The translations under genes and the position numbers were made by a program. This document shows, piece after piece, positions 33,649 to 41,795 of a DNA stretch of 64,000 nt. The DNA lies in contig CAZMGD010000004.1 in assembly GCA_964565705.1 (NCBI GenBank), positions 1 to 64,000 on the forward strand, read 5' to 3'. The notes below the pieces were generated by a model. That model ran no database searches. It was not told where the DNA came from and saw only the letters and a program-made list of their open reading frames with translations. Within the stretch, counting starts at the first letter, position 1, and every line of letters starts with the position of its first letter. Origin of the DNA: CAZMGD01 sp964565705. GTDB lineage: Bacteria; Actinomycetota; Acidimicrobiia; Acidimicrobiales; Ilumatobacteraceae.

Positions 33649-34425
33649 TCAGATGACTTTCAGGTTCTCGAGGAAGGCCACGATCTTGGTGTAGCCCTCA
33701 CCGTCGTCTTCGATGATCTCGCCGGCGGCGCGGGCCTCGGCCTGGCCGACCTCGGTGATCTCCTGGCCGGCACCGGCCCAGCCGACCGGGGTGACGCCGA
33801 GGTCGGCAGCGGTCACGGTGTCGACCGGCTTGGACTTGGCGGCCATGATCCCCTTGAAGCTGGGGTAGCGGGGCTCGTTCACGCCGGCGGTGACGCTGAT
33901 CAGCGCCGGCAGCGGCGACTCGACGTCGTCGTAGCCGGCCTCGGTCTGGCGCTCGACCTTGAGGGTGGAGCCGTCGACGGTCACCTTCTTGGCGAACGTC
34001 ACCGACGGCAAGCCGAGCAGTTCGGCGAGCTGCTCGGGCACGGTGCCCGTGTAGCCGTCGCTCGACTCGGTGCCGCCGATCACCAGGTCGGCGCCGCCGA
34101 GGCGGTTGACCGCGGCGGCGAGCACCTTGGCGGTGGTGAGCGCGTCGGAGCCCTGCAGCGCGGGGTCGCTGACCAGCACCGCCTTGGCCGCGCCCATCGC
34201 CAGCGCCTCGCGCAGGCCGGACACCTCGTTGTTCGGGGCCACGGACACGAGCGACACCTCGCCGTCGCCAGCGGCGGCGACGAGCTGCAATGCCATCTCG
34301 ACGCCGTACTTGTCCGAGTCGTCGAGCAGCAGCTTGCCGTCGCGCTTCAAGGTGTTGGTTGACGGATCCAGCGCACCCGGCGCCGCCGGGTCCGGGATCT
34401 GCTTGACGAGCACGATCACGTTCAT
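33649..34425 (-). CDS. etfB: Electron transfer flavoprotein beta subunit
   Basis: A 258-residue ETF beta/FixA protein starting MNVIVLVKQIPDP, with the AMP-binding region ending GGTESSDGYTGTVPEQLAEL and the docking-loop signature VERQTEAGYDDVESPLPALI. It is the first gene of etfBA. The ATG at 34425 was preferred to an upstream in-frame GTG on homology. A 17-bp palindrome lies 20 bp upstream. Confidence 0.95.
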   Translation of the reverse strand: MNVIVLVKQIPDPAAPGALDPSTNTLKRDGKLLLDDSDKYGVEMALQLVAAAGDGEVSLVSVAPNNEVSGLREALAMGAAKAVLVSDPALQGSDALTTAKVLAAAVNRLGGADLVIGGTESSDGYTGTVPEQLAELLGLPSVTFAKKVTVDGSTLKVERQTEAGYDDVESPLPALISVTAGVNEPRYPSFKGIMAAKSKPVDTVTAADLGVTPVGWAGAGQEITEVGQAEARAAGEIIEDDGEGYTKIVAFLENLKVI

Positions 34426-34444
34426 GGGCGGCGATTCTGTCATC

Positions 34445-34461
34445 CGGGATTCACAATCCCG
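34445..34461. promoter_or_regulatory. 17-bp palindrome cgggattcacaatcccg upstream of etfBA, candidate operator
   Basis: Perfect 7-bp arms around cac, 20 bp before the etfB ATG and after the stop of the secreted protein gene. It may be a repressor site for etfBA or the stem of a short terminator; the position close to the etfB start favours an operator. Confidence 0.35.
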
Positions 34462-34499
34462 CAATGGGGCCTACCGCGCAGTAGCGATCGTGACCAAGT

Positions 34500-35444
34500 T
34501 CACCCTCCGGGACGCAGGACCCACCGGATGGGCAGGTTCTTGAGCGTGGTCGACGAGATCGACGGCGACATCTCGTCCGACGTGTCGAACTGCTGGCTGA
34601 CGTACACGTGGATCTCCCCGACCCGGAAGCGCACCTCGATCGACCGGACCGACCGGGCACCGTCGACGATGCCCGTCATCTGCCGGAAGGGCAGCGGCGA
34701 CCAGAGCTGCACGACCGGCGCGGCGACTTGGGCATCGACCGACACCGTGCCGCCCCCGTCGAGGAACGCCTGGGTGAGCTCCGGCACGGCGATCACCGCC
34801 CGCCGCGCCAAGGTGTTGTGGGCGCCGTCCACAGACGTCGAGACGAACATGTTCGTGATGGTGGTGTCGGCGTGGGTGATGACACGTGTGCCGTACACGA
34901 CGCCGGGATCCCCCGGAGGACCCGGCGGCCCTGGCGGGCCCGCCGTGCCGCCTCCGCCACCGGGTGCGAGGTAGCCGGCGACGTCGGCGACGAGGTGCAC
35001 GCTGCCGGTGAAGTTGAACAGGTTGACACCGCCGTCAGTGCCGAGCGCGAGCGTCACCATGTTCGGGGTGTCGACACCCGGCGTGAGGTTGAGCACCGAC
35101 GCGTCGGACTGCAGTTCGGTGGAGGGCCACGCCGACACGTAGGTGGCCTCCGAGGCCTGGGTGCCCGTGAGGTTGAGCACCACGCCGGTCGCGGTCGAGG
35201 GCACCGGCCCGACGCCGGCCACCTGCAGCCGGATCCTCTGGCCGCCACTGACGGGCTGGGCGGGTGCTCCGATCCCGTTGCGGGTGTCGAGGATGCGGTA
35301 CGGCGCGACCGCGACGATCGACGCCGGAGTCGCCGGGATCTCCGCGGCGACGAACCGGTCGCCTCCGATCAGCACCCCGCCGGTCAGCAGCACTCCCGCG
35401 ACCATCCAACCGAGACGACCTGTCCGTGTGTGCGCTGTTCCCAT
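34500..35444 (-). CDS. Secreted protein with a short collagen-like stretch
   Basis: A 314-residue protein with a type I or Tat-less signal sequence (GWMVAGVLLTGGVLIGGD) ending in an AA-type cleavage site. Residues 45-165 contain PYRILDTRNGIGAP and LNLTGTQASEATYVSAWPS, a beta-rich module common in actinobacterial cell-surface proteins. A glycine run and GPPGPPGPPGDPG (four collagen-type triplets) follow, then a C-terminal domain of about 125 residues I do not recognise. No catalytic motif is visible. The start codon at 35444 gives an intact signal peptide. Confidence 0.7.
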   Translation of the reverse strand: MGTAHTRTGRLGWMVAGVLLTGGVLIGGDRFVAAEIPATPASIVAVAPYRILDTRNGIGAPAQPVSGGQRIRLQVAGVGPVPSTATGVVLNLTGTQASEATYVSAWPSTELQSDASVLNLTPGVDTPNMVTLALGTDGGVNLFNFTGSVHLVADVAGYLAPGGGGGTAGPPGPPGPPGDPGVVYGTRVITHADTTITNMFVSTSVDGAHNTLARRAVIAVPELTQAFLDGGGTVSVDAQVAAPVVQLWSPLPFRQMTGIVDGARSVRSIEVRFRVGEIHVYVSQQFDTSDEMSPSISSTTLKNLPIRWVLRPGG

Positions 35445-35585
35445 CGATCGATGATCGCGCCGGAACAGCGCCCTGTCAGTCGCGATGTCGCGTCGTCAGG
35501 ACATCAGCGTTGCACAGCGGGCCGTTCGTCAGCCGGCGAGCTGCGCCCCGGGGTCCCTTCGCGCGGATGTACCCGGCGCCGCTCG

Positions 35586-36347
35586 TCACGAGCCCGTCCA
35601 CTCCAGCAACTCGGGTTCCGCGCGCAAGGCGCGGCGGGCCATCGCTTCCCAGAAGCCGATGAAGCCGGCTCCGTCGCTGCGACCGAAGCGGCTGCGGATG
35701 CCCTCGGGCAGCGATGTGCCGCCGCCGAGCGCCTCGACCCGCCACGCCATCTTGCAGCGGTGCTCGAGCGCGACGGCCCGCTGGTGGGCGGCGCGGACGC
35801 TCTTCGCGGTGACGAACACGCCGTGGTTGGCGAGCAGCGCCATGTCGGCATCGCCCATCGCCTCGACCGCGGCTGCCGCGGAGATCGCGTCGTTGACCGC
35901 GCCCTCGTACTCGTCGACGAGCACGAGTTCGCCGCCGCCGAGCAGCGAGCTCTGGTCGGGGTGATGCGGCAGGCGGCCGGCGTTGGCCCACACGCTGCCC
36001 CAGTGGGAGTGGTGGTGGAGGGCGACAGTCACGTCGTGGCGCCGCTTGTGCAACTCGAGGTGCAGTGGGATGCCCGGCGGCACCGGCCAGTCGCCCTCGA
36101 CCACGTTGCCGTCGAGGTCGATGCGGATCACGTCGTCGGGCCCGAACTCGTCCCATGGCAGGAACCACGGGTTGCAGAGGAACGTGCCGTCGTCCTGCTT
36201 GATCGTGATGTGCCCGGCGAGGTGGTCGTCGTAGCCCTCGGGCACGAGCGTGCGGGCCAGCAGCACCAGCTCGACCCGCTGGTCGAGCGGCGGCAAGAGC
36301 TGATCGGGCGTCGCCCGGAACGCGGAACGGTCGATCGCGACGCTCAC
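35586..36347 (-). CDS. Class II aldolase/adducin family protein
   Basis: A 253-residue protein with the Aldolase_II fold. Zinc-ligand histidines are in VALHHHSHWGSVWANAG and the third in LLANHGVFV; EGYDDHLAGHITI is the N-terminal glycine-rich substrate region. Family members include fuculose and ribulose phosphate aldolases, but many actinobacterial members have unknown substrates. GTG at 36347 overlaps the amidohydrolase stop by 4 bp, so both probably act on one catabolic route. Confidence 0.85.
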   Translation of the reverse strand: MSVAIDRSAFRATPDQLLPPLDQRVELVLLARTLVPEGYDDHLAGHITIKQDDGTFLCNPWFLPWDEFGPDDVIRIDLDGNVVEGDWPVPPGIPLHLELHKRRHDVTVALHHHSHWGSVWANAGRLPHHPDQSSLLGGGELVLVDEYEGAVNDAISAAAAVEAMGDADMALLANHGVFVTAKSVRAAHQRAVALEHRCKMAWRVEALGGGTSLPEGIRSRFGRSDGAGFIGFWEAMARRALRAEPELLEWTGS

Positions 36348-37543
36348 GGCTTGACCACCGCGGGGAGGGGGTGGCGGAACAGCGCGGCGGCGTTCTCGCA
36401 GCAGATCTTGCGCAGCTCGTCGTCGGGCAGGTGGCCCCACACCCCGGCGATCACGTCCTGCGTGTCGGGCCAGGTGCCGTCGCCGTGGGGGTAGTCGGTC
36501 TCCACCATGATCCGGTCGATGCCGATGCGGTGGCGGGTGTCGATGGTCGAGGGGTCGTCGAGCGTGCAGAACCAGAAGTTGCGCTGCAGCACCTCGGCCG
36601 GGCGCATGTCGCCGAAGCCCTCCAGGCCGTAGCCACTGCGGTCGACGATGTTGTCGAGACGGTCCAGCAGCATCGCCACCCAGCCGATGCCGCCTTCCGA
36701 CATCGCGATCTTGAGGTTCGGGTGGCGCACGGCGAAGCCGGACCACAGCCATTCGGCGCAGGCGGCGAGGCTGAGCTGGCCGAACATCGTCGCCCCGAGC
36801 TGCAGGCCCGGCGCACCCTCGGGCAGCTCGTAGCCGCCCGACGAGCCGACGTGGAGGCTGATCACCGTGTCGGTCTCGGCGCAGGCCTCGATGATCGGAT
36901 CCCAGTAGCCGGTGAACAGCGACGGGAAGCCGATGCGCTGCGGGCGCTCCGGCAGGGTGACCGAGCGGAAGCCGCGCTCGGCGTTGCGGCGGACCTCTTC
37001 GGCCCCGATCTCGGGGTCGCTCAGCCAGGTGATCCCGAGCGGGATGATCCGATCCGGGTACGGCGAGTACCACTCCTCGAACAGCCAGTCGTTCCAGGCC
37101 CGGGTCACGGCGAGCCCGAGCTCGGGGTCCTTGGCCTGCGAGTACACCCGCCCGCAGAAGCCGGTGATCATCGACGGGAAGTTGAGCGACGCCCACACGC
37201 CGTTGATGTCCATGTCGCGGATCCGCTCGTGGATGTCGTAGCAACCGGGCCGCATGTCGGTGAACCGGCTGGGCTCGAGCTTCATCGTCTCCGGGCGGCG
37301 TCCGGCCATCGCGTTCATCCCGACCTGGGTGAAGCGCTGGCCCTCGAACTCCCAGACCTCCTTGCCGTCGGCGTCGCCGACCACCTGGGGTGCGCGTTCG
37401 GCGAGCGCGGCGGGCAACCGGCCGTCGAACAGGCCGGGCGGCTCGACCAGGTGGTCGTCCACGGAGATGACCGTGTACCGGACCTCTCGCGGCTGCGGTT
37501 CTGGCAGGAACAGATCGAGTCGATCCGTCGTGACGCTGGACAT
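36344..37543 (-). CDS. Amidohydrolase-2 family metal-dependent hydrolase
   Basis: A 399-residue TIM-barrel protein of PF04909. It has SVDDHLVEPPGLFDGRLP near the N-terminus, the histidine in ISLHVGSSGGY and the aspartate near the end in MVETDYPHGDGTWPD. Family members are decarboxylases or hydrolases of aromatic acids (as in ACMSD and gamma-resorcylate decarboxylase). The D-x-H form of the first metal site (DDH) fits. The ATG at 37543 has a strong GAGGAGG ribosome-binding site 10 nt upstream. The class II aldolase follows, overlapping by 4 bp. Confidence 0.85.
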   Translation of the reverse strand: MSSVTTDRLDLFLPEPQPREVRYTVISVDDHLVEPPGLFDGRLPAALAERAPQVVGDADGKEVWEFEGQRFTQVGMNAMAGRRPETMKLEPSRFTDMRPGCYDIHERIRDMDINGVWASLNFPSMITGFCGRVYSQAKDPELGLAVTRAWNDWLFEEWYSPYPDRIIPLGITWLSDPEIGAEEVRRNAERGFRSVTLPERPQRIGFPSLFTGYWDPIIEACAETDTVISLHVGSSGGYELPEGAPGLQLGATMFGQLSLAACAEWLWSGFAVRHPNLKIAMSEGGIGWVAMLLDRLDNIVDRSGYGLEGFGDMRPAEVLQRNFWFCTLDDPSTIDTRHRIGIDRIMVETDYPHGDGTWPDTQDVIAGVWGHLPDDELRKICCENAAALFRHPLPAVVKP

Positions 37544-37610
37544 GGTCGACAACCTCCTCGGTCGCCTCGCCAGTCTCTCGCACTCGGGCGCCTGCACCGG
37601 GAGTCGTACG

Positions 37611-38585
37611 ATGAGCCGCTTGCGGATCCTGCTCGTCGTCAACTCGTTCGCGTCATCGGTGACGGCCCGCAACACCGTCGTCGTGCACCAGGAGCTGTCG
37701 CGCACCCACGACGTGCAGATCGTCGAGACCAACCGTCGCGGCCACGCCACGCGCTTCGCCCAGGACGCCGCCCACCGGGGCGTCGATGCCGTGATCTCCT
37801 TCGGCGGCGACGGCACGCTGAACGAGGTCGCGACCGGTGTGGCCGGGACGCAGACGGCGGTCGGCGTGCTCCCCGGTGGATCCACCAACGTGTTCGCCCG
37901 CACGCTCGGCATGCCCAACGATCCGGTGGCGGCGGTGCACCAGGTGGTCGACGGTCTGGCCGATCCCGAGCGCAACATCCGCCCGGTCGGGCTCGGACGG
38001 GTGAACGGCCGCTACTTCTGCTTCCACACCGGCATCGGATACGACGCCGCGGTCGTCAACCGGGTGGAGCGGCGGGCCTCGATCAAGCGCTGGGCGGGTC
38101 ACCCGCTGTTCATCTACGCCGCACTGCGCACGTGGGCAGTCGGCTATGACCGCAAGCACCCGCACTTCGAGCTGACGGTCGACGGCGCGGACGGCGACGC
38201 ACCCGAGGTGCTGCCCGACGGCTACTTCACGATCGTGCTCAACACGAACCCGTACACCTTCCTCGGGAACCGGGGCCTCGACCTGTCCCCCGACGCGACG
38301 CTCGATCACCCGCTCGTCGCCATCACGTTCCGGACGATGAGGGCGGGAGTGATCCTGCGCACGCTGGCCGGGGCCCTGCGCGGTCGCGGGGTGAAGCCGA
38401 GTCGCCACGTCGCCGAGCACACATACGTCAGCCACCTCGTCGTCGCCCACGAGCAGCCGTTCCCGTACCAGCTGGATGGCGACTACCTCGGCGAGACGAC
38501 GCGCCTCGAGTTCACCCACGAGCCAGACGCGGTGCGCCTCGTGTTCCCCGGTCCGACGTCGGGGAAGCTGCGGGTCAGCCGCTGA
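37611..38585 (+). CDS. Diacylglycerol/sphingosine kinase-like lipid kinase
   Basis: A 324-residue DAGK catalytic-domain protein. The nucleotide-binding motif FGGDGTLNEVATG near residues 64-76 and GVLPGGSTNVFARTLG are diagnostic, and the C-terminal beta-sandwich ends with the EPFPYQLDGD-like EQPFPYQLDGDYLG. It phosphorylates a lipid alcohol with ATP. It is divergent from the amidohydrolase gene and overlaps the end of the GDPD gene by 11 bp. From memory, a DAGK-like gene is also near whiB1 in mycobacteria. Confidence 0.88.
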   Translation: MSRLRILLVVNSFASSVTARNTVVVHQELSRTHDVQIVETNRRGHATRFAQDAAHRGVDAVISFGGDGTLNEVATGVAGTQTAVGVLPGGSTNVFARTLGMPNDPVAAVHQVVDGLADPERNIRPVGLGRVNGRYFCFHTGIGYDAAVVNRVERRASIKRWAGHPLFIYAALRTWAVGYDRKHPHFELTVDGADGDAPEVLPDGYFTIVLNTNPYTFLGNRGLDLSPDATLDHPLVAITFRTMRAGVILRTLAGALRGRGVKPSRHVAEHTYVSHLVVAHEQPFPYQLDGDYLGETTRLEFTHEPDAVRLVFPGPTSGKLRVSR

Positions 38586-39270
38586 CGTCGCGATCGCGGA
38601 CGTCGAGCGCGAGGTCTGGGACATTGGTGCAGATGCCGTCGATCCCCCACGTGATCAGCTCGGCGATGCGCGCGGGATCGTCACACGTCCACGTGTTGAC
38701 GGCGACCCCAGCGGCGTGACATTCCGCGAGCAACTCCCAGGTCACCACCGGGTACCACGGGTGGAACGCCCGGTGGCCCTTCCCGGCAAGCATGGCGGCG
38801 ATGCCCGCCGGCGCATCCGTCGAGAGGAACGCTGTCGGGATCGCCGGCTCGAGCGCCCGGCAGCGGTCGATCGTCGCCAGGTCGAAGCACGAGAGGAGGT
38901 AACGGTCCAGGTCGCGCCGCTCGCGCAGCAGCGCGACCGTGGCATCGGCCACCTGCGCCGCTGGGTCGTGATCCGGGTCGCCGGCGTCGTTCTTGATCTC
39001 GACGTTCACCCACATCCCGGCGCAGGCGTCGAGCGCCTCGGTCAGCGTCGGGACGTGGTCGGGCAGCGCGTCCCTGGTCAGCGCAGCCACCCGGACGCCG
39101 CCGGCCAACGCCGCGTCGTGGTGCACCACGAGTTGCCCATCGGCGCTCACGCGGACGTCGAGCTCCACCGCGTCCGCGCCCAGCGTGGCGGCCCGTCGGA
39201 ACGCGACCAGGGTGTTCTCGCGCTCCGCGTGCGACGCGCCGCGGTGGGCGATGATCTGGACGGCGGTCAC
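38575..39270 (-). CDS. Glycerophosphodiester phosphodiesterase
   Basis: A 231-residue GDPD TIM-barrel enzyme. Catalytic motif IIAHRGASHAERENT, the metal-binding ELDVRVSADGQLVVHHD with its second catalytic His, and VNVEIKN are all present; VNTWTCDD closes the barrel. It hydrolyses deacylated phospholipid head groups to glycerol 3-phosphate and an alcohol. The GTG at 39270 has TACCGT 6 nt upstream. It is convergent with the lipid kinase gene. Confidence 0.9.
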   Translation of the reverse strand: MTAVQIIAHRGASHAERENTLVAFRRAATLGADAVELDVRVSADGQLVVHHDAALAGGVRVAALTRDALPDHVPTLTEALDACAGMWVNVEIKNDAGDPDHDPAAQVADATVALLRERRDLDRYLLSCFDLATIDRCRALEPAIPTAFLSTDAPAGIAAMLAGKGHRAFHPWYPVVTWELLAECHAAGVAVNTWTCDDPARIAELITWGIDGICTNVPDLALDVRDRDVSG

Positions 39271-39276
39271 ACTCGA

Positions 39277-39282
39277 ACGGTA
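39277..39282 (-). promoter_or_regulatory. Likely leaderless -10 element (TACCGT) of the GDPD gene
   Basis: TACCGT on the minus strand, 6 nt before the GTG at 39270. Confidence 0.4.
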
Positions 39283-39327
39283 CTCACCCTCACCACATCG
39301 TCACGATGACGCGCGTTCTGCCCCCGT

Positions 39328-39340
39328 TGTCAATGTGACA
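39328..39340. promoter_or_regulatory. Palindrome tgtcaatgtgaca in the whiB upstream region
   Basis: Perfect 5-bp arms TGTCA/TGACA around ATG, in the 207-bp region shared by the divergent GDPD and whiB genes. It has the form of a GntR- or CRP-like half-site pair. The binding protein is unknown. Confidence 0.35.
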
Positions 39341-39410
39341 GAAAATGGGTCGTTACGGCCTTGTGCGAACGGGATTCGTTTCTTACGGTTTGGGCGGCGT
39401 TCACCGACGC

Positions 39411-39428
39411 TGTTCGCATGTGCGAACA
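39411..39428. promoter_or_regulatory. 18-bp palindrome tgttcgcatgtgcgaaca upstream of whiB
   Basis: Perfect 8-bp arms around TG, 49 bp before the whiB start codon. The half-site tgtgcgaac occurs again at 39362-39370, so there are at least three half-sites. It is probably an operator, perhaps for whiB autoregulation or a stress regulator; it is not the GAAC-N4-GTTC SOS box. Confidence 0.45.
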
Positions 39429-39477
39429 TTCACAAACCGGTCCGCTGGCCCCCGCATCGCCACAGGAGATTTGCGAC

Positions 39478-39783
39478 GTGTCGATCCTCGCGTCCACCCT
39501 CGCCCTCGCCAACGCTGATTACGACTGGCGGCGAGACGCCATCTGCCGGGACACCGATCCCGACCTGTTCTTCCCGGTCGGGACCACTGGCAATGCGCTG
39601 GTCCAGATCGAGCGGGCCCGGCAGGTGTGCTTCGAGTGCACCGTGCGGGTGGAGTGTCTGGAGTTCGCGCTCGAGACCAACCAGGATGCCGGCATCTGGG
39701 GTGGCACCTCGGAGGAGGAGCGGCGCGTGATCCGCCGGCGCATCGCCGCCCGCAACAAGGCTGCGGCGATCGCCCCGGTCTGA
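39478..39783 (+). CDS. whiB1: WhiB-family iron-sulfur transcriptional regulator (WhiB1/WblE-like)
   Basis: A 101-residue WhiB protein. Four cysteines bind the [4Fe-4S] cluster: AICRD, then VCFECTVRVEC; the turn GIWGGTSEEER and a basic tail RRRIAARNK follow. The spacing and DPDLFFPVG motif match WhiB1, the essential NO-sensitive member. The GTG at 39478 was chosen because AGGAG lies 9 nt upstream; longer versions starting at 39361 or 39418 would run through the operator region. A PdtaS-type kinase gene nearby (43288) mirrors the mycobacterial whiB1-pdtaS neighbourhood. Confidence 0.92.
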   Translation: MSILASTLALANADYDWRRDAICRDTDPDLFFPVGTTGNALVQIERARQVCFECTVRVECLEFALETNQDAGIWGGTSEEERRVIRRRIAARNKAAAIAPV

Positions 39784-39898
39784 CCCGAACCCTGATCGAA
39801 TCTCCGGAGGCCCTGCCCGACGGCGGGGCCTTCGCATGTTCCGGCGCCCTCGTGATGCGCCATGCTGACCCTGGACGCACGCGACGAGGGGGGAGACG

Positions 39899-40768
39899 AT
39901 GACGGGCTGGCAGCACTTCGCCGACGGGTTCGGCCTGCCGGAGACGCCACGCTGGCGCAACGGTGAGCTGTGGATCTCGGACATGTGGGCGCACACGGTC
40001 TGGCGCTTCGACGAGCCCGGAGCGCGCACGCTGGTGCACCGCTTCGCCGACGACGATCCGGGCGGGCTCGGCTGGCTGCCGAACGGCGACCTGCTGGTCG
40101 TCGGGATGGAAGGCCGCTGCGTGTACCGGTTGGCGCCGGGCACCGAGCCGCAGGTGCACGCCGACCTGTCCGCGTTCACCGACTGGCCGGTCAACGACAT
40201 GATCGTGCGCGACGACGGCACGGCATGGGTCTCGGGCTTCGGGTACGACATGTGGCACGGCGCGCCGGCCACACCGACCAGCCTGTTCCGCATCACGCCA
40301 ACGGGCGACGTCAGCCCGGCCGCCGACGACCTCCTCTCCCCGAACGGCATGGCCTTGTCGGCGGACGAGCGCACGCTCACGCTGGCCGAGAGCGGCGGCG
40401 GGCGACTCGTCCAGTTCGACGTCGAGGACGACGGCACGCTCACCCGCCGGCGGATCCTCGCCGAGCCCGAAGCGGCGCCCGGAGCCAGGTTCGCGCCGCC
40501 GGACGGCATCTGCACCGACGCCGAGGGCGGCGTGTGGATGGCCGATCCACTCGGCGGACGGGTGCTGCGGGTGGACGCCGATGGCGCGACCACCGACGTG
40601 CTCGACGTCGGCGTGCCGATCGCGTTCGCCTGCGCGCTCGGAGGTGCCGACCGGCGGACCCTGTTCGCCTGCGTCGGGATCGAGCGCTCGAAGCCGCAGT
40701 GGTCCGGCGTCGGCACCGGCACGATCATCGCCACCACGGTTGCGATCCCCGGCGCCGGCAAGCCCTGA
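39899..40768 (+). CDS. SMP-30/gluconolactonase family beta-propeller protein
   Basis: A 289-residue six-bladed propeller. Metal-site residues are the Glu of GLPETPRW, the Asn of VNDMIV, the Asn of LLSPNGMAL and the Asp of PPDGICTDAEGGVWMAD. The family hydrolyses sugar lactones or related esters; the substrate is unknown. A GGGGGGAGA ribosome-binding site lies just before the ATG at 39899. The MerR-like remnant begins in the same frame directly after its stop codon. Confidence 0.87.
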   Translation: MTGWQHFADGFGLPETPRWRNGELWISDMWAHTVWRFDEPGARTLVHRFADDDPGGLGWLPNGDLLVVGMEGRCVYRLAPGTEPQVHADLSAFTDWPVNDMIVRDDGTAWVSGFGYDMWHGAPATPTSLFRITPTGDVSPAADDLLSPNGMALSADERTLTLAESGGGRLVQFDVEDDGTLTRRRILAEPEAAPGARFAPPDGICTDAEGGVWMADPLGGRVLRVDADGATTDVLDVGVPIAFACALGGADRRTLFACVGIERSKPQWSGVGTGTIIATTVAIPGAGKP

Positions 40769-41165
40769 CGGCCCGGCTCGCCGCTGACCGCCCGCACGCT
40801 GCGCTACTACGCGTCGCTGCAACTCATCGACCCACCGATCACCCGCCAGGGTCAGGCGGCCCGCTACACCGAGCGCCACGTCGAGCAGTTGGAGGTCATC
40901 CGCCGCCGGCTGCGTGCGCCCGAGGTGGGCGAGGCCGGCGCGCTTCGCCGGGCTGCGGGCCGAGATCGCTGCCTATGACGGCCGCGACGTCGTCGCTGCG
41001 GAACGTGCTCGCCTCGTCGGCGGATGGGCCGAGCGCGTCGCCGCCTTCCTCGACGGAGCCGACGCCGCCGGTGCCAAGGCCCTTGCCGCCAAGCTGGCCG
41101 CGGCCGTCACCGGCGGCGATGCCGCCTGGACCGACCTCGTCCAGTGGTGCGCCGGCCCGATCTGA
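40769..41165 (+). pseudogene. MerR-family regulator remnant
   Basis: Directly after the SMP-30 stop, in the same frame, the sequence reads LTARTLRYYASLQLIDPPIT, then RYTERHVEQLEVIRRRLRA, the DNA-binding helices of a MerR regulator without its first helix and start codon. The frame closes at 40978. Near 40920 the coding signal moves to another frame, giving GLRAEIAAYDGRDVVAAERA and a C-terminal helical part that stops at 41165. The lack of a start and a frameshift mark it as a broken gene. Confidence 0.65.
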
Positions 41166-41183
41166 GAGAACACCCGCCGCTGA

Positions 41184-41618
41184 TCAGAACTGGACACCCC
41201 ACGTGTCCGTCTGCGGCGTCACCGTGAAGCGGCGGCCCGTCACCTCCTCGGCGACGATGCGCACGAAGCGGTGCTTGGGTGCCGCGTTCCAGGGGTAGAG
41301 CGGCAGGTCGAGGGCGGCGAACAGCTCGTCGGGGTGCTCGATCTCCACGGCGTGGCCCTTGACCACGACGCTCCACGCGTCGCCGTCGATCACGCCGTCG
41401 GCCTCGAACGCGACCGCGACGCCGAGCACGGCGGCGGCGAGCTTGGTGCCCTCCGCGGTTCGGAACACGATCGACTCGCCGTCGACGACGTAGTTCACGG
41501 GGAAGATGTCGGGTCGGTTCATGATCGAGATGCCGAGCCGACCGACCTGTTCCCAGCCGAGTGCCTCCCAGCACCCCGCCTCGTCGAGGATGGTCGTGGT
41601 GTTCAGGTCCGAGCTCAT
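41184..41618 (-). CDS. Pyridoxamine 5'-phosphate oxidase-like FMN-binding protein
   Basis: A 144-residue split-barrel flavoprotein of the PNPOx-like group. It opens ILDEAGCWEALGWEQVGRLG, with FPVNYVVDGESIVFRTAEGT forming the flavin-binding strands and SVVVKGHAVEIEHPDE the core sheet. Such proteins bind FMN or F420 and act as small reductases; some confer nitroimidazole resistance. The exact substrate is unknown. The ATG at 41618 was chosen on the usual N-terminus of the family. Confidence 0.85.
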   Translation of the reverse strand: MSSDLNTTTILDEAGCWEALGWEQVGRLGISIMNRPDIFPVNYVVDGESIVFRTAEGTKLAAAVLGVAVAFEADGVIDGDAWSVVVKGHAVEIEHPDELFAALDLPLYPWNAAPKHRFVRIVAEEVTGRRFTVTPQTDTWGVQF

Positions 41619-41744
41619 GGGACCATGATTCCCCACCTGCGGTCGCCTGGCCATGGACCAAGGTCCCGAAGTCGTACCGGTGTCAGAACGTCGCCCTCGC
41701 CGACCCCACCTGGCGAGTGCAAGGGTTCTGCCACCTCGTCGCCC

Positions 41745-41795
41745 GCGAGCTCGGCGAGCTCAGGCGCCGCAGCGAGCGCAGCGAGCAGCTAGGCA
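41745..41795. repeat. Mosaic intergenic repeat, copy C
   Basis: On the minus strand this reads ctgctcgctgcgctcgctgc, then ggcgcctgagctcgccgag, the same block as at 45726. It begins at the pdtaS stop and extends into the 170-bp gap before the PNPOx-like gene; the rest of that gap shows nothing I recognise. Confidence 0.5.

Noticed and set aside
39411..39428. LexA/SOS box upstream of whiB
   Set aside because: The palindrome is GTTCGCA-TG-TGCGAAC, with the half-sites in the wrong orientation for the actinobacterial GAAC-N4-GTTC box.
39361..39477. Longer WhiB starts at 39361 or 39418
   Set aside because: They run through a palindromic operator and lack ribosome-binding sites, while GTG 39478 has AGGAG at the right distance.
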